From: an uncultured Prevotellaceae bacterium
Lineage (GTDB): Bacteria; Bacteroidota; Bacteroidia; Bacteroidales; Bacteroidaceae
NCBI GenBank assembly: GCA_902785945.1
Contig: CADAAR010000009.1
Span: 1-64,000, forward strand
Reading direction: 5' to 3'
Length of the DNA: 64,000 nucleotides
The position numbers and the translations under genes are program-made. Under the pieces are notes generated by a model. The model had not been told where the DNA came from, did no database searches, and saw only the letters and a program-made list of their open reading frames with translations. The stretch's first letter is position 1. Every line of letters starts with the position of its first letter. Positions 51,988 to 61,000 of this stretch are shown here, in pieces.

Positions 51988-54669
51988 TTACTTCACCAGT
52001 ACCTTTTCCACGCTACCGTCATTCTTCACGATGATGTTTAGACCACGCTTCAGATTGTTCTGACGGATACCGTTCAGGTTATAGATGCCCTTGGTCACCT
52101 TGGCCGTCTTGTTGGCGATAGCCTCGATGCCAGCAGCTGCATATTCCTCATCAAACTGCTGTTTCAGGGCTGCAGAGGTTTCGCCGGCATTCAGCACGTA
52201 AATGTCGTAGATCTGTATGCTTGAGCCGCCGCCTTCCTGCATGATACGTACGTACACCTCATCAGTTCCGTCGTAGCTGCGCTCATAACCCTTCCACAGG
52301 CGTTTAACGGTAGAAGTAACCATGACGTCGCCCACGTTCTCCCATGCTACGCTATCTTTCGATACCTGAAGAACCATTCTTCCTACGTTTTCACCACCGG
52401 AGGCTGTACCCACATAGGTTACCAAGTTAAACGGTCCCTGGAACTTCTTGCGGCTCTGAATAGCAGCGGTATAAGGTTCGCCGCTTACCTTGCCGGCAAA
52501 CTGAATGTCCTGTTTGGTGATGGGGGCGTAGTCGATGATGTCCCCTGTAGTCTCAGGATTGTAACCGGCATCATTGCCTACATCCTTGCCTGCTGTCATT
52601 GTCTGGTAGATCAGCACTTGACCCTTTGATTTCAACTCCCACTCGCTTTCCTCAGAGGGAACCCAGTACTCATATGGCTTCTCTGGATAGACTTGTGTTT
52701 CGTCGCCGGTTTCAGGATCATCGTTGGTGGAGATAGGATCTTGCGTTGTATCATAGATAGAGGCGGCATTCTTACCCCAAGAGAAATGGTAGACTGTGCT
52801 GCCGGTTTTACCTTCCCAGTTCACACCCCATTCGTCGGTATTGGCATCGAAATGGCCGATTACGTCACGACGCACCACAGCGTCCTTCACCACTACACGC
52901 TGGGTAGCCAGTTCAGAGAATACCTGTCCGGCAGCTACAGAGAAGGCTGTCACAGTAGTCGGAGCTTTGAGTACGAAGGGCTCGGTGTATTTCATTGACA
53001 AAGCGGTGTCGTTGCTCTCCTGATAGTTGTACCAGATGTCCACACCCTCTGTCTCGCAAGTTAGAGTGACGGTGGATGCTCCACTCTCATTACTCTGAGC
53101 GATTACTGGTGCTGCAGGCTGTGTGAAGATTTCAACCTCCTTGGTGGTCACATCACTGAGCAGATAACCTTCAGCAATAGCTACTGCCTTTACGGTGCAG
53201 GGCGCGGTCACATTGAGTGTCTCGATGTATTCCGTGCTGGTTGCTGTGGGCTCAGAACCGTCGAGCGTATAGTAGATATGTGGCTTGGGCAGGTTGGAAG
53301 AAGCCATAGCCATTGAGATATTCGTGTTCAGATTCTTATACTCGAGAGTAATCTTCGGAGCTGCGGTCTTAGTAATCTCGCTTTTCGATGATTTCAGAGC
53401 GTCGATGGCGTTGGCCAGGAGCTTGGCCGACTTGGCTGCAGCCTCAGCGGGCATGAAGATATAAGCATTATGATACAGGTTGTGTGTATGGATGGCTGCT
53501 GTTTCTGTATTCGCCACGTCAGCAGCTACTATCTCGTCGCCGACAAAGAACTCGCCCAGTTTTACGCCTGAATAGCTAGCATCGGCAAGTTGGAAGAAGT
53601 TGACTTCGTCTTCCGTCAGATAGTCAGTGCCAGCCTCGAAACCAGTAAAGAGATTGCTCTTCAAATTATTGATAACGGCGATTGGTTCTGTTACTGTGGT
53701 TGCCGTACCATACCCCCAGTTGTCATACAACTTGGCGTTGAGGTTCAAAATGGGGTAGAAGGATATCAACTCCTTGACCTCGCCGGCACCGATATTAACA
53801 GAAGGACCGACAACGATGGCGTCAAACTTGCTCCAGAACTCATGACCGCGGATCATATTTTCCATTAAGTTAGTGACAGAAACGTTCAGCATGTCATTGG
53901 CTGCGAGTGCTTGATAGGCTGCTTCTGATGTGCCGTCGTTCCCTTCTGTCAGATAGGCCACCTTTGTTTTGTTGGCATTAGGATCGTCACCTTCGCCTAC
54001 AATAATATAATAAATGTGGCAGCCGTGGGTGGTCTTAATATTCAAAGTAGCCACTTCGCTTGCGTCACCACTCAGAGTCCATACACACTCGTTGAAGAAC
54101 TTAGGAGTAACTTCGCCTGATTCAAGTGTCAGCTCACCTGCGCTAGTGGTTAGTGAGATACCGCGGGCTTCAGTGTTCTTATGCGACTCAATACCGATTC
54201 GGATCTGTTGACCGCAGTTTGCCTGGAACTCGATGGTCTCATTCTTACCGTTAATCCAAATATGACTTTTGCCATAAGGATACAGGCCGTTGGGACTGTC
54301 TGCATTTTCCGACTGGCTCTCATCATAACTGATTACAACTTTCTTGGCTGCAGTCGACGAAGTGAACCGCAAACCTTCGAGTTCTTCAATGACCTTCTCT
54401 ACACCGCCATTGTGGGTACAAGCCATCTTGTCTGCGTTCTTGAAGTCTGCACTGGCATTCCAGAAATGCTTTGAATCAGCCTTGGCGGCATCGCTTTCAT
54501 AGTTGCGCCAATACTTGCTATCACCAAACTCTTCTTGATCAGCCTTCAGGGCATTCACGGTCTTCTGACTGAAGCCGTTTCGGAAATCCCATGTTTTGCG
54601 CAGCCCTTGTGCATTGGCTCCCAAAGACACAAGCACTGCAAGCAGTGTTAAAGTAAATAATTTCTTCAT
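51988..54669 (-). CDS. Secreted protein with CHB_HEX_C-type repeats and sorting-like tail
   Basis: This 893-residue protein has signal LVSLGANAQ. The N-terminal domain begins LRKTWDFRNGFS and has WRNYESDAAKADSKHFW, a beta-rich module seen next to pectin enzymes in Prevotella, but I cannot name it. The next region (about 240-430) is alpha/beta with YYIIVGEGDDPN and FDAIVVGPSVNIGAGEV. Two chitobiase C-terminal-like repeats follow (IYYTLDGSEPTATSTEY at about 465 and VDIWYNYQESND). A C-terminal beta sandwich precedes the tail GIYNLNGIRQNNLKRGLN, then KVLVK. No catalytic motif is evident. It is likely a surface pectin-binding or cell-wall-associated protein, co-oriented with the PL11 gene but separately transcribed. 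Confidence 0.82.
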   Translation of the reverse strand: MKKLFTLTLLAVLVSLGANAQGLRKTWDFRNGFSQKTVNALKADQEEFGDSKYWRNYESDAAKADSKHFWNASADFKNADKMACTHNGGVEKVIEELEGLRFTSSTAAKKVVISYDESQSENADSPNGLYPYGKSHIWINGKNETIEFQANCGQQIRIGIESHKNTEARGISLTTSAGELTLESGEVTPKFFNECVWTLSGDASEVATLNIKTTHGCHIYYIIVGEGDDPNANKTKVAYLTEGNDGTSEAAYQALAANDMLNVSVTNLMENMIRGHEFWSKFDAIVVGPSVNIGAGEVKELISFYPILNLNAKLYDNWGYGTATTVTEPIAVINNLKSNLFTGFEAGTDYLTEDEVNFFQLADASYSGVKLGEFFVGDEIVAADVANTETAAIHTHNLYHNAYIFMPAEAAAKSAKLLANAIDALKSSKSEITKTAAPKITLEYKNLNTNISMAMASSNLPKPHIYYTLDGSEPTATSTEYIETLNVTAPCTVKAVAIAEGYLLSDVTTKEVEIFTQPAAPVIAQSNESGASTVTLTCETEGVDIWYNYQESNDTALSMKYTEPFVLKAPTTVTAFSVAAGQVFSELATQRVVVKDAVVRRDVIGHFDANTDEWGVNWEGKTGSTVYHFSWGKNAASIYDTTQDPISTNDDPETGDETQVYPEKPYEYWVPSEESEWELKSKGQVLIYQTMTAGKDVGNDAGYNPETTGDIIDYAPITKQDIQFAGKVSGEPYTAAIQSRKKFQGPFNLVTYVGTASGGENVGRMVLQVSKDSVAWENVGDVMVTSTVKRLWKGYERSYDGTDEVYVRIMQEGGGSSIQIYDIYVLNAGETSAALKQQFDEEYAAAGIEAIANKTAKVTKGIYNLNGIRQNNLKRGLNIIVKNDGSVEKVLVK

Positions 54670-54735
54670 AAATTGATTTTTTGTTGTTTATGTAAATTAA
54701 TAAATGGATGTTCTATTCTTAGTTTGTTTCGCCTG

Positions 54736-54767
54736 CAAAGGTAGTCATTTTTTGTGGAATAAACAAA
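54736..54767 (-). promoter_or_regulatory. Promoter of the CHB_HEX_C-type protein gene
   Basis: TACCTTTG (54743-54736, minus) follows TTTG (54767-54764) by exactly 20 nt. The remaining spacer to the VirE-like gene (54768-54953) contains no gene. A 9-bp inverted pair ATTAGAGTA (54821-54829) and TACTCTAAT (54933-54941) brackets it. Confidence 0.75.
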
Positions 54768-54953
54768 CTCTTTTAAAAAAAGTTTGGGTGACTTGGAAAA
54801 ACTTGTTGTACTAACGAATAATTAGAGTAATGTGGCTACTCGAACTACTTTAAATTGTATATTATTGATAACCAGTAGAAATATGGTAGCCTCATTGCTG
54901 AGAATGGGGCTATCTTGATGCTACTGTCGATCTACTCTAATGCTGCTTTTGTC

Positions 54954-57026
54954 TTATTTGCGTAGTTTGAGGTAATAGCCTTCTGTTCCGTTTGAGCCGC
55001 CTTTGGGCCATCTGAGTTTCTTCAGGATGGTGCTCAGATACTTGAGGGTGGGGATGTCACTGGGACGGAGGTGCTTCTCGAGTTCTTTCTGCACATCCTT
55101 CACTTGCCAGAGGTTTGCACGCTTGCGCTCTGAGGTAGGGATGAGGATCGTTGGCAGTAACTGTTCAATGGGCTGCACTTCTTGATAGTGCTGGTTGTGC
55201 TGCTGGATCTCACGCTCGTCGTCGCTGGTAAACCAATAGAGAACATCCTTCCACCGTAGTTCGTAGATGGCTTGGGCGTACATCTGTTTATACGGTATGC
55301 GTCCACTCATGTCCACCGCTTTCGTCACCTCCACGCAGAGATAACGTCGTGAGCCGTCGCCAGAGGGTAGGGGTGTCACGTCGTTGGTGGTGGCGATGAA
55401 CGAGCAGAGGCGCGGGGTCATGGTGTACTGGTCCGAGCGCATCTTGCGCACCTGCACGTCTTTCTCTGTCAACAGGCGTTTGATCTTGGCCTGTTCGCGG
55501 TCTGTCTTGCTGTTGTACTCGTCGATGTTCACGAGCCACATTCGCCCTAACACACGTTCCACCTGCTCGGCATTGTCGAGTTTGATGTCATCCATGTAGT
55601 ATTCGCGCATCGATGGCGGGAGGATGGCCTTGCAGAAACTCGACTTCTTATAGCCTTGTTCTCCAATGAGCATAGGTACCATCGAGTTGCCGTAGTCGCG
55701 GTTCATGTTGAGGGCCTGCGCCACCATCGCAAGGAACCAGCGGTGGAAGAACTTGGGCCATTGTTCGTAGTTCGTTGGCAGACGACGTGCAAATTCTTCG
55801 ATATAGTCTTTCTTGCGATCCCAGTCTCCGCAGCCCTGCAGGAACTCGTGGATGGGGTTGTAGTCCTCGATATGTGCTGATTCGATATAGGTGCGGATGT
55901 CGTTCATCCAACTCTCGCCACCTTCCTTCATCTCCTCGACGACGATACTCTTTAGCTGACGGTCTGTCAATGGTTCCCAGGGCTTGAAGGCCAGGTCGTT
56001 ACGACGGAACTCTGTGATCTGTTTTACCACATTGAACCGTAGCTGGTAGCGTCGCGACAGAAATTCCTCGATGCTTCGGATGATGCGTTCCTTCTCGTTC
56101 ATCTGCGACTGGGGTTTGCCCTTAAAAGGTTTCATATAGGCAGAACGGAACACCTTGCGGATTACGTCGTCGCCTAACTGATGGAAACGGCTCTTCCACT
56201 GGGTGCGTACCACACAACCCTCTTCCGACAACTGTACCTTGGCGCAATAGTCAGCCAACAGCGTGAGACAGCGCTGTATGTCTTCCCCCTCTTCGTTAAT
56301 GGCTTTCTGAATGCAGGTCTCATATTCCAGTTCCAGTCGCTCACGTGTATTATATTCCGGATACCACACCACCTGTCCGTCATCTTCCACCTGAGTGCCT
56401 TTGTAGGTCTTCAACGGGTCATTCTCTTTTCGGATGACGGGAAGTGCCTGGGCCCCAGGCTGATAGTAGAGCTGTGGATCATAACTCATCCTGCAACCTC
56501 TGGTTAAAGTCAGCTCCCGCACGAAGAAGTTACAGTTTGTCAGTGCCTGATAGATGCTGAAGGCGCACTGTTCGGCATCCTTCATGAAAGCCAGGTAGTC
56601 GTCTGCGTCCTTGGCCTGGTGTTCGCAGCGTACGATGACTTTCAGTGTCACACCGCTTACACCTGCAAAGGCCAGCATGGTATAAGGTATCTGGCTCACC
56701 AGGCGCTTCATTTCCATCACCTGACGATGGCCTTCCGGGCAGTAGATGTTGAGCAGCAGGAGTCCCGTCATTGTTCTCACATCGTCGAAGCCTCCGCGTC
56801 CGAACGTGGCGTCAAAGATAAGGTAGGGGAGGGCGTCTGTTCCCGTTAGCAGATAGCGAGGAGCACCCTGTTCCATTACCAGGCGCGAAGCCATGGCATT
56901 ACGGGTTATCTTGTCGGCTGCGGGTTTGGTGCTTTCAGAGCGCATCCGTTCAATGATGGGCTCCAATTCTGTACTCACGGGCGACATGGGCTCGCCCAGT
57001 TTGGTTCTGACTTTCGTTATCTTCAT
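54954..57026 (-). CDS. BT4734-like/VirE-type primase-helicase-like protein
   Basis: This is a 690-residue cytoplasmic protein. The N-terminal part (about 70-290) is BT4734-like (ALPYLIFDATFGRGGFDDVR, YTMLAFAGVSGVTLKVIVRC). A VirE-type P-loop helicase domain follows, with Walker A LIGEQGYKKSSFCKAIL at about 468-484, MWLVNIDEYN as Walker B, and SFIATTNDVTPLPSGDGSRRY as the sensor region. The C-terminal part fits the DUF3874 type (LKYLSTILKKLRWPKG). Such proteins occur in Bacteroidota mobile loci beside HU-like proteins, as here. A replicative or mobilisation role is inferred from the primase-helicase layout. Confidence 0.88.
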   Translation of the reverse strand: MKITKVRTKLGEPMSPVSTELEPIIERMRSESTKPAADKITRNAMASRLVMEQGAPRYLLTGTDALPYLIFDATFGRGGFDDVRTMTGLLLLNIYCPEGHRQVMEMKRLVSQIPYTMLAFAGVSGVTLKVIVRCEHQAKDADDYLAFMKDAEQCAFSIYQALTNCNFFVRELTLTRGCRMSYDPQLYYQPGAQALPVIRKENDPLKTYKGTQVEDDGQVVWYPEYNTRERLELEYETCIQKAINEEGEDIQRCLTLLADYCAKVQLSEEGCVVRTQWKSRFHQLGDDVIRKVFRSAYMKPFKGKPQSQMNEKERIIRSIEEFLSRRYQLRFNVVKQITEFRRNDLAFKPWEPLTDRQLKSIVVEEMKEGGESWMNDIRTYIESAHIEDYNPIHEFLQGCGDWDRKKDYIEEFARRLPTNYEQWPKFFHRWFLAMVAQALNMNRDYGNSMVPMLIGEQGYKKSSFCKAILPPSMREYYMDDIKLDNAEQVERVLGRMWLVNIDEYNSKTDREQAKIKRLLTEKDVQVRKMRSDQYTMTPRLCSFIATTNDVTPLPSGDGSRRYLCVEVTKAVDMSGRIPYKQMYAQAIYELRWKDVLYWFTSDDEREIQQHNQHYQEVQPIEQLLPTILIPTSERKRANLWQVKDVQKELEKHLRPSDIPTLKYLSTILKKLRWPKGGSNGTEGYYLKLRK

Positions 57027-57045
57027 ATCGATGGTAATTTTATTG

Positions 57046-57077
57046 CAAAGATACTAAAAAATAATGGAAAATGCAAG
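57046..57077 (-). promoter_or_regulatory. Promoter of the VirE-type gene
   Basis: TATCTTTG (57053-57046, minus) follows CTTG (57077-57074) by exactly 20 nt. The leader to the ATG at 57026 is about 13 nt. Confidence 0.7.
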
Positions 57078-57386
57078 TTTTTTGGCAAAAAGATGTGCCT
57101 TATGACTTGTTCAGATAGGGTTTAATGGGGACAGATAGGACGCTAAGTGGTATAAAGTGCCTGGGTAGAAGGGATTTACCCCGTACCTATCAACCTATCG
57201 CCTATACTCAAAAGGCCTTACGGCTACAGCCAAAAGGCTTTATGACTATAGCCAAAATATAGTCTGAAAAAACATAAGTAGTGTTAGAGTAGTTCCTGAG
57301 TAGTCTCTTTTATAACATTCGACCTACATGATTTCATCTGATTATCAATAGGATATGATAAATTATAGGTCGTGTAGCCCCGTTGT
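57078..57386. other. Repeat-rich spacer between VirE-type and HU-like genes
   Basis: This stretch holds no gene. GATAGG occurs twice direct (57114-57119, 57134-57139) and twice inverted as CCTATC (57186-57191, 57194-57199). Two adjacent 22-nt direct repeats (57210-57231 and 57232-57253) differ at four positions, all transitions. GACTATA/TATAGTC forms a hairpin at 57244-57264. Nested inverted repeats (CGACCTA/TAGGTCG around TTATCA/TGATAA) lie at 57320-57372, just after the HU-like gene. Such direct and inverted repeats recall iterons or partition sites, though function is unproven. Confidence 0.7.
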
Positions 57387-58010
57387 TTATATTTCTGTAT
57401 AGATATACTCCTGTCCTCGTTTGGTTTTCAGTAGACGCGGATTGTCGCCATTGCACCATTCGTCTAATTGTTTACGGGCTGAATAATAGGTGATGTTGGC
57501 GTAATACGAAAAACTACGGGCAGTCACGAATCCATGATACAACTCAAGATTCTTCTGAAGTGCTTTGTTCAGATGGTCTTTGTCAGCCATCAGCTGTTGT
57601 ACGTTAGGATTGTTGGCGCGTCGGAAACCGTGGAGCCAAGAGAGTACCGACTTCTCAAATTCTTTCACCGACTTATACTCGATGCCCTCGAACTGTACGT
57701 CGTAGTTCTTTACCTCGTCGGGATCGGTCAGTTCGCGCTTCAGGCCTATCTTCGGGGCGAAGGAGCCGATAAGTGTCTCTATCCGATAGCCCTTGGAGAG
57801 ATAGTAGCCTGTGGCCTGGATAAAGGCACGGAAGGCACGCGTCAGTTCACCTGGCCTAAGGGCATAATGCTTAGCACAATAGTCGTCCAAATAATCCATA
57901 GAGATCTTTTGGCTGCTTCGTGCGCGTACATATAATATATTCCGTCCATCCTTCGCCTTCTTCGGTGAGGGATGAATCTCAAATGGCATTCCGTCAGTCT
58001 TACGTGGCAT
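57387..58010 (-). CDS. HU-like DNA-binding protein with C-terminal extension
   Basis: This 207-residue protein's first 130 residues fit the Bacteroidota HU-related (HU-HIG) family: MPFEIHPSPKKAKDGRNILY, SMDYLDDYCAKHYALRPGELTRAFRAF, GYRIETLIGSFAPKIGLKREL, followed by DVQFEGIEYKSVKEF. HU-like proteins bend DNA and help recombination or replication. The family is usually about 120-150 residues. The extra 60-75 residues (LYHGFVTARSFSYYANITYYSARKQLDEW) look like a helix-turn-helix, giving a second DNA-binding unit. It faces the repeat-rich spacer and the VirE-type gene on the same strand, 67 nt after the pectate lyase gene. Confidence 0.85.
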   Translation of the reverse strand: MPRKTDGMPFEIHPSPKKAKDGRNILYVRARSSQKISMDYLDDYCAKHYALRPGELTRAFRAFIQATGYYLSKGYRIETLIGSFAPKIGLKRELTDPDEVKNYDVQFEGIEYKSVKEFEKSVLSWLHGFRRANNPNVQQLMADKDHLNKALQKNLELYHGFVTARSFSYYANITYYSARKQLDEWCNGDNPRLLKTKRGQEYIYTEI

Positions 58011-58063
58011 GGTCTTCTTGTCTTTTTATCGTTATGAGGAGGGCTAGCTTAATGCCCATGTTG

Positions 58064-58092
58064 ATGGTGAGGAAATACTACTTCCTCACCAT
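58064..58092. repeat. Palindrome across the pectate lyase stop codon
   Basis: ATGGTGAGGAA (58064-58074) and TTCCTCACCAT (58082-58092) are perfect 11-bp arms around a 7-nt loop containing the stop codon. No T-run follows on the minus strand, so it is not a typical terminator. Confidence 0.75.
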
Positions 58093-61000
58093 TATTTTGT
58101 TGTTCTGGATAAAGATTCCTTTACTGGCTGTTGTGTGGCGGTGGCCGCCTAAGTCATAGACGGCACCATTTTCCTTTTCTGTCAGGATATTGCTGATGCT
58201 GCTGGCTGCGGCCACCTTGAGCAAACCCTTGGTGTAGAGTTCTGATGTGTCCCAGACGAGTCCTTCACCCGGGGTGGCTGGCTGTATCTCACTGAAGGTG
58301 CCCGTCACACTGCCGCTGAAGGCCCGGATCTCATCGCCGGCCTGATAGCTGTGGTCCATCATAGCACCATTCACCTTCAGTATCGCACCATTATTGAGCT
58401 TCAGACCGCCGTTAAAAGTCAGTCCGTGGTCTGAAACCAGTGTATCCCCCACTTGCAGCATCCCACCGACATTGATGGTCACTGCACCTGCCAGTGAGCC
58501 CGTTCCGGCCAGTGTGGCACCTGTGCGTACTGTCATCGCACCTTTGCCGATATGCTGACCGTTGATGATGAGTCTGCCGCCAGTAACGAAGGTCGTACCG
58601 CTATAGGTGTTCTTTCCCGTCAGTCGCCAGTCACCGGAGCCTTGTTTCTCAATGCTGGTCTTACCGGGGTGTGTGCCAGCCTGGTCATTGTCATTGATTA
58701 CTCCCCTGAAAGTTTCGTTGGTGTTGGCAGTTCCTACTACCCAAGTGCCTTCGCCTGCTTTCTTTACGTTGAATCCCCATAGGGCTGTGGTGGCTTCACC
58801 GGATAGTCCGCCGAGATAGTAGGTCGATGCATTCTTGCCACCATTGATGGTCGCGTTTCCCTTCAACTCGATGGTGGCATTCTTCACGCCCACACCGTTG
58901 CGGATGGCAAACTGGCTTTGGCCGTTTTTGCCTGAACCGCTGATAATGAGGTGACCTGTATAGTTGTCCCAATTACCTTCAATGTATTCGCGCAAATAGT
59001 GGACATCCCATATAAGTGTTCCCGTCCCCGAAACCTTACACTTGTTGGTGTTCCACAGGTCGAAGCTCACTTTCGAAGTGGTGCCTGCCTGTGCCTCGAT
59101 GGGGAAGTTGTAGGTCACCGAACTCTCGTTCTTGCCGATGGTGACGAATTCTCCCCCTGCCATTACGAGTCTGGAGGCTGTCCCGATACCCTTGTCTGAG
59201 ACGGTCTTTGAAGCCAGCTTCACCGTACCGCCCTTCATAATGAGGTTACCATCGAAGGCCATACATCCCAGGGTGTTCACCAATAGCAGTCCCTCGCCGT
59301 TGATGGTCAGATTGCCTTGTCCTTCAAAGCTACCGTTCATGGTGACGATACTGCCACTCTTGGCAATCACCAGTTCTGTGTCGTTATAGAGTTGTGCGCT
59401 GCGGTTGGTTGTCGTCGTACCGCCCGTATAGAGATAGGTGCCGCCGTCCATCACCCAGTTCTGGGCGAACTCCTGACTCATGCCTAAGCCACTGGCCTCA
59501 CCGCCGTTCTTGAGCGACGAAAAGGCGTAGGTGCCACAATGCAATACGGTGGCGCCCTCATACTGCTGATCGTTCATGATGGTCAGTGTGCCATTACCGG
59601 CCTTGTTCATCGAGGCTGGACCATTGATGTAGCCCTCGCCGCCGATCGTCACATTCGCATCGGTATTCACCACGACGGCCGTCTTGGGTGTAGCTTCCGT
59701 CAGGGTAATGGTCTCGTCGTCGAGTGGATTGATGAGCCATTCGCCCTCGCCTGAGCCGTTGAAGGTCTCCACATCGATGAGCTCGGTCTGTTCCGGACGG
59801 GTCTTCACCATCAACTCAGGGGCGTATTCAGAGCGCTGTTCCCCTTTGAAGGCACAGATCCGGAATACATAGGCTGTAGCAGGTTTTAACCCTGAATTCT
59901 GAATCGTGAACCATGAACCGTCTGTACGTCCTACCTCCAAAAATTGACCATCTTGCTTCATTTCCACGATAAAACCCTCTTCATCCTCCGTGTAGTCTGC
60001 CCATTGAAGGGTGATACTGTTTGTCGTAGCAGCGACCAGTTCCAGTGTCATCGGTGCCCTCAGGAAGAACTGGCGATCCTCGCGGGTGATGCCATTGATA
60101 TAGTTCTCGATATTGGCATAGCCATTCTCGGCGATGGTCATGGCATCGTCTTTAGCTGGATCAGTGCCGTGAGATGTTTCCCACGCATCGGGCATACCGT
60201 CACCGTCAGTATCTGCCGGTTTCTCACCCTTGAACCACGACCATGAGGTAGGCACACCGATGGGCAATTCGTTCTCATTGGTAATAAGGTTCCCTTTCTT
60301 GCCAAATGACAATACCTCGTCGATCATATAACAGTCTGCCAGGTCTCGATAGGGCAATGAGGCCCCCACATTGGGCAGAAGTTTCTCTATCAGGTCCCTG
60401 GCGACCCATTTCTCCAGAACAGGGTAGTCGTAAGACGCAGCCTGTCGGTCTCCGCCACCGTCGCCTGTAAATGTTGAGGGGTTATAGATACCGTCGCGGT
60501 TGCTGTCCTGCAGGTTGTCATTACCGTAGAAGTGGAAATTGGCATTGCCGCCAGTCAGACAGTCACCACCCACGGCAGGCCCGTTGATAAAGAGGTTACT
60601 CTCGATGTTGGCATACGACTGCCCCTCCGAATCGCCGCCCATGTTATAGGCAGCGTTTTTCCAGTTATAGACGATATTGTTGGCATACTGGTTGATGCCC
60701 TTCACCTTGAAATTACGGGTGGAATTGTCCACCATCAGAATCCTGTAAAGCGTGATGTTCTCAGCCTGCATCAGTCCACCGGCGGAGTGCGTCATCAGTC
60801 CTTGCCCTACAATGCTGTTCTGAAGGGTGATGTTCTTGGGCGACGTGCCCTTGTTGTCCCAGTTGATGGAGAAGTTTTCGTCCTGTCCCCAAGCAAACGA
60901 GCAATGGTCGAAGATCATGTTCTGTCCATTGGCTACGCCCGCGCAGTCCTTGTCCTTCGTGCCGACAGCCCCCATGCGGAATCGCATATAGCGCACGATG

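Noticed and set aside
57210..57253. Possible CRISPR-like repeats
   Set aside because: Only two adjacent 22-nt copies with no spacer between them, and no cas genes in the window.
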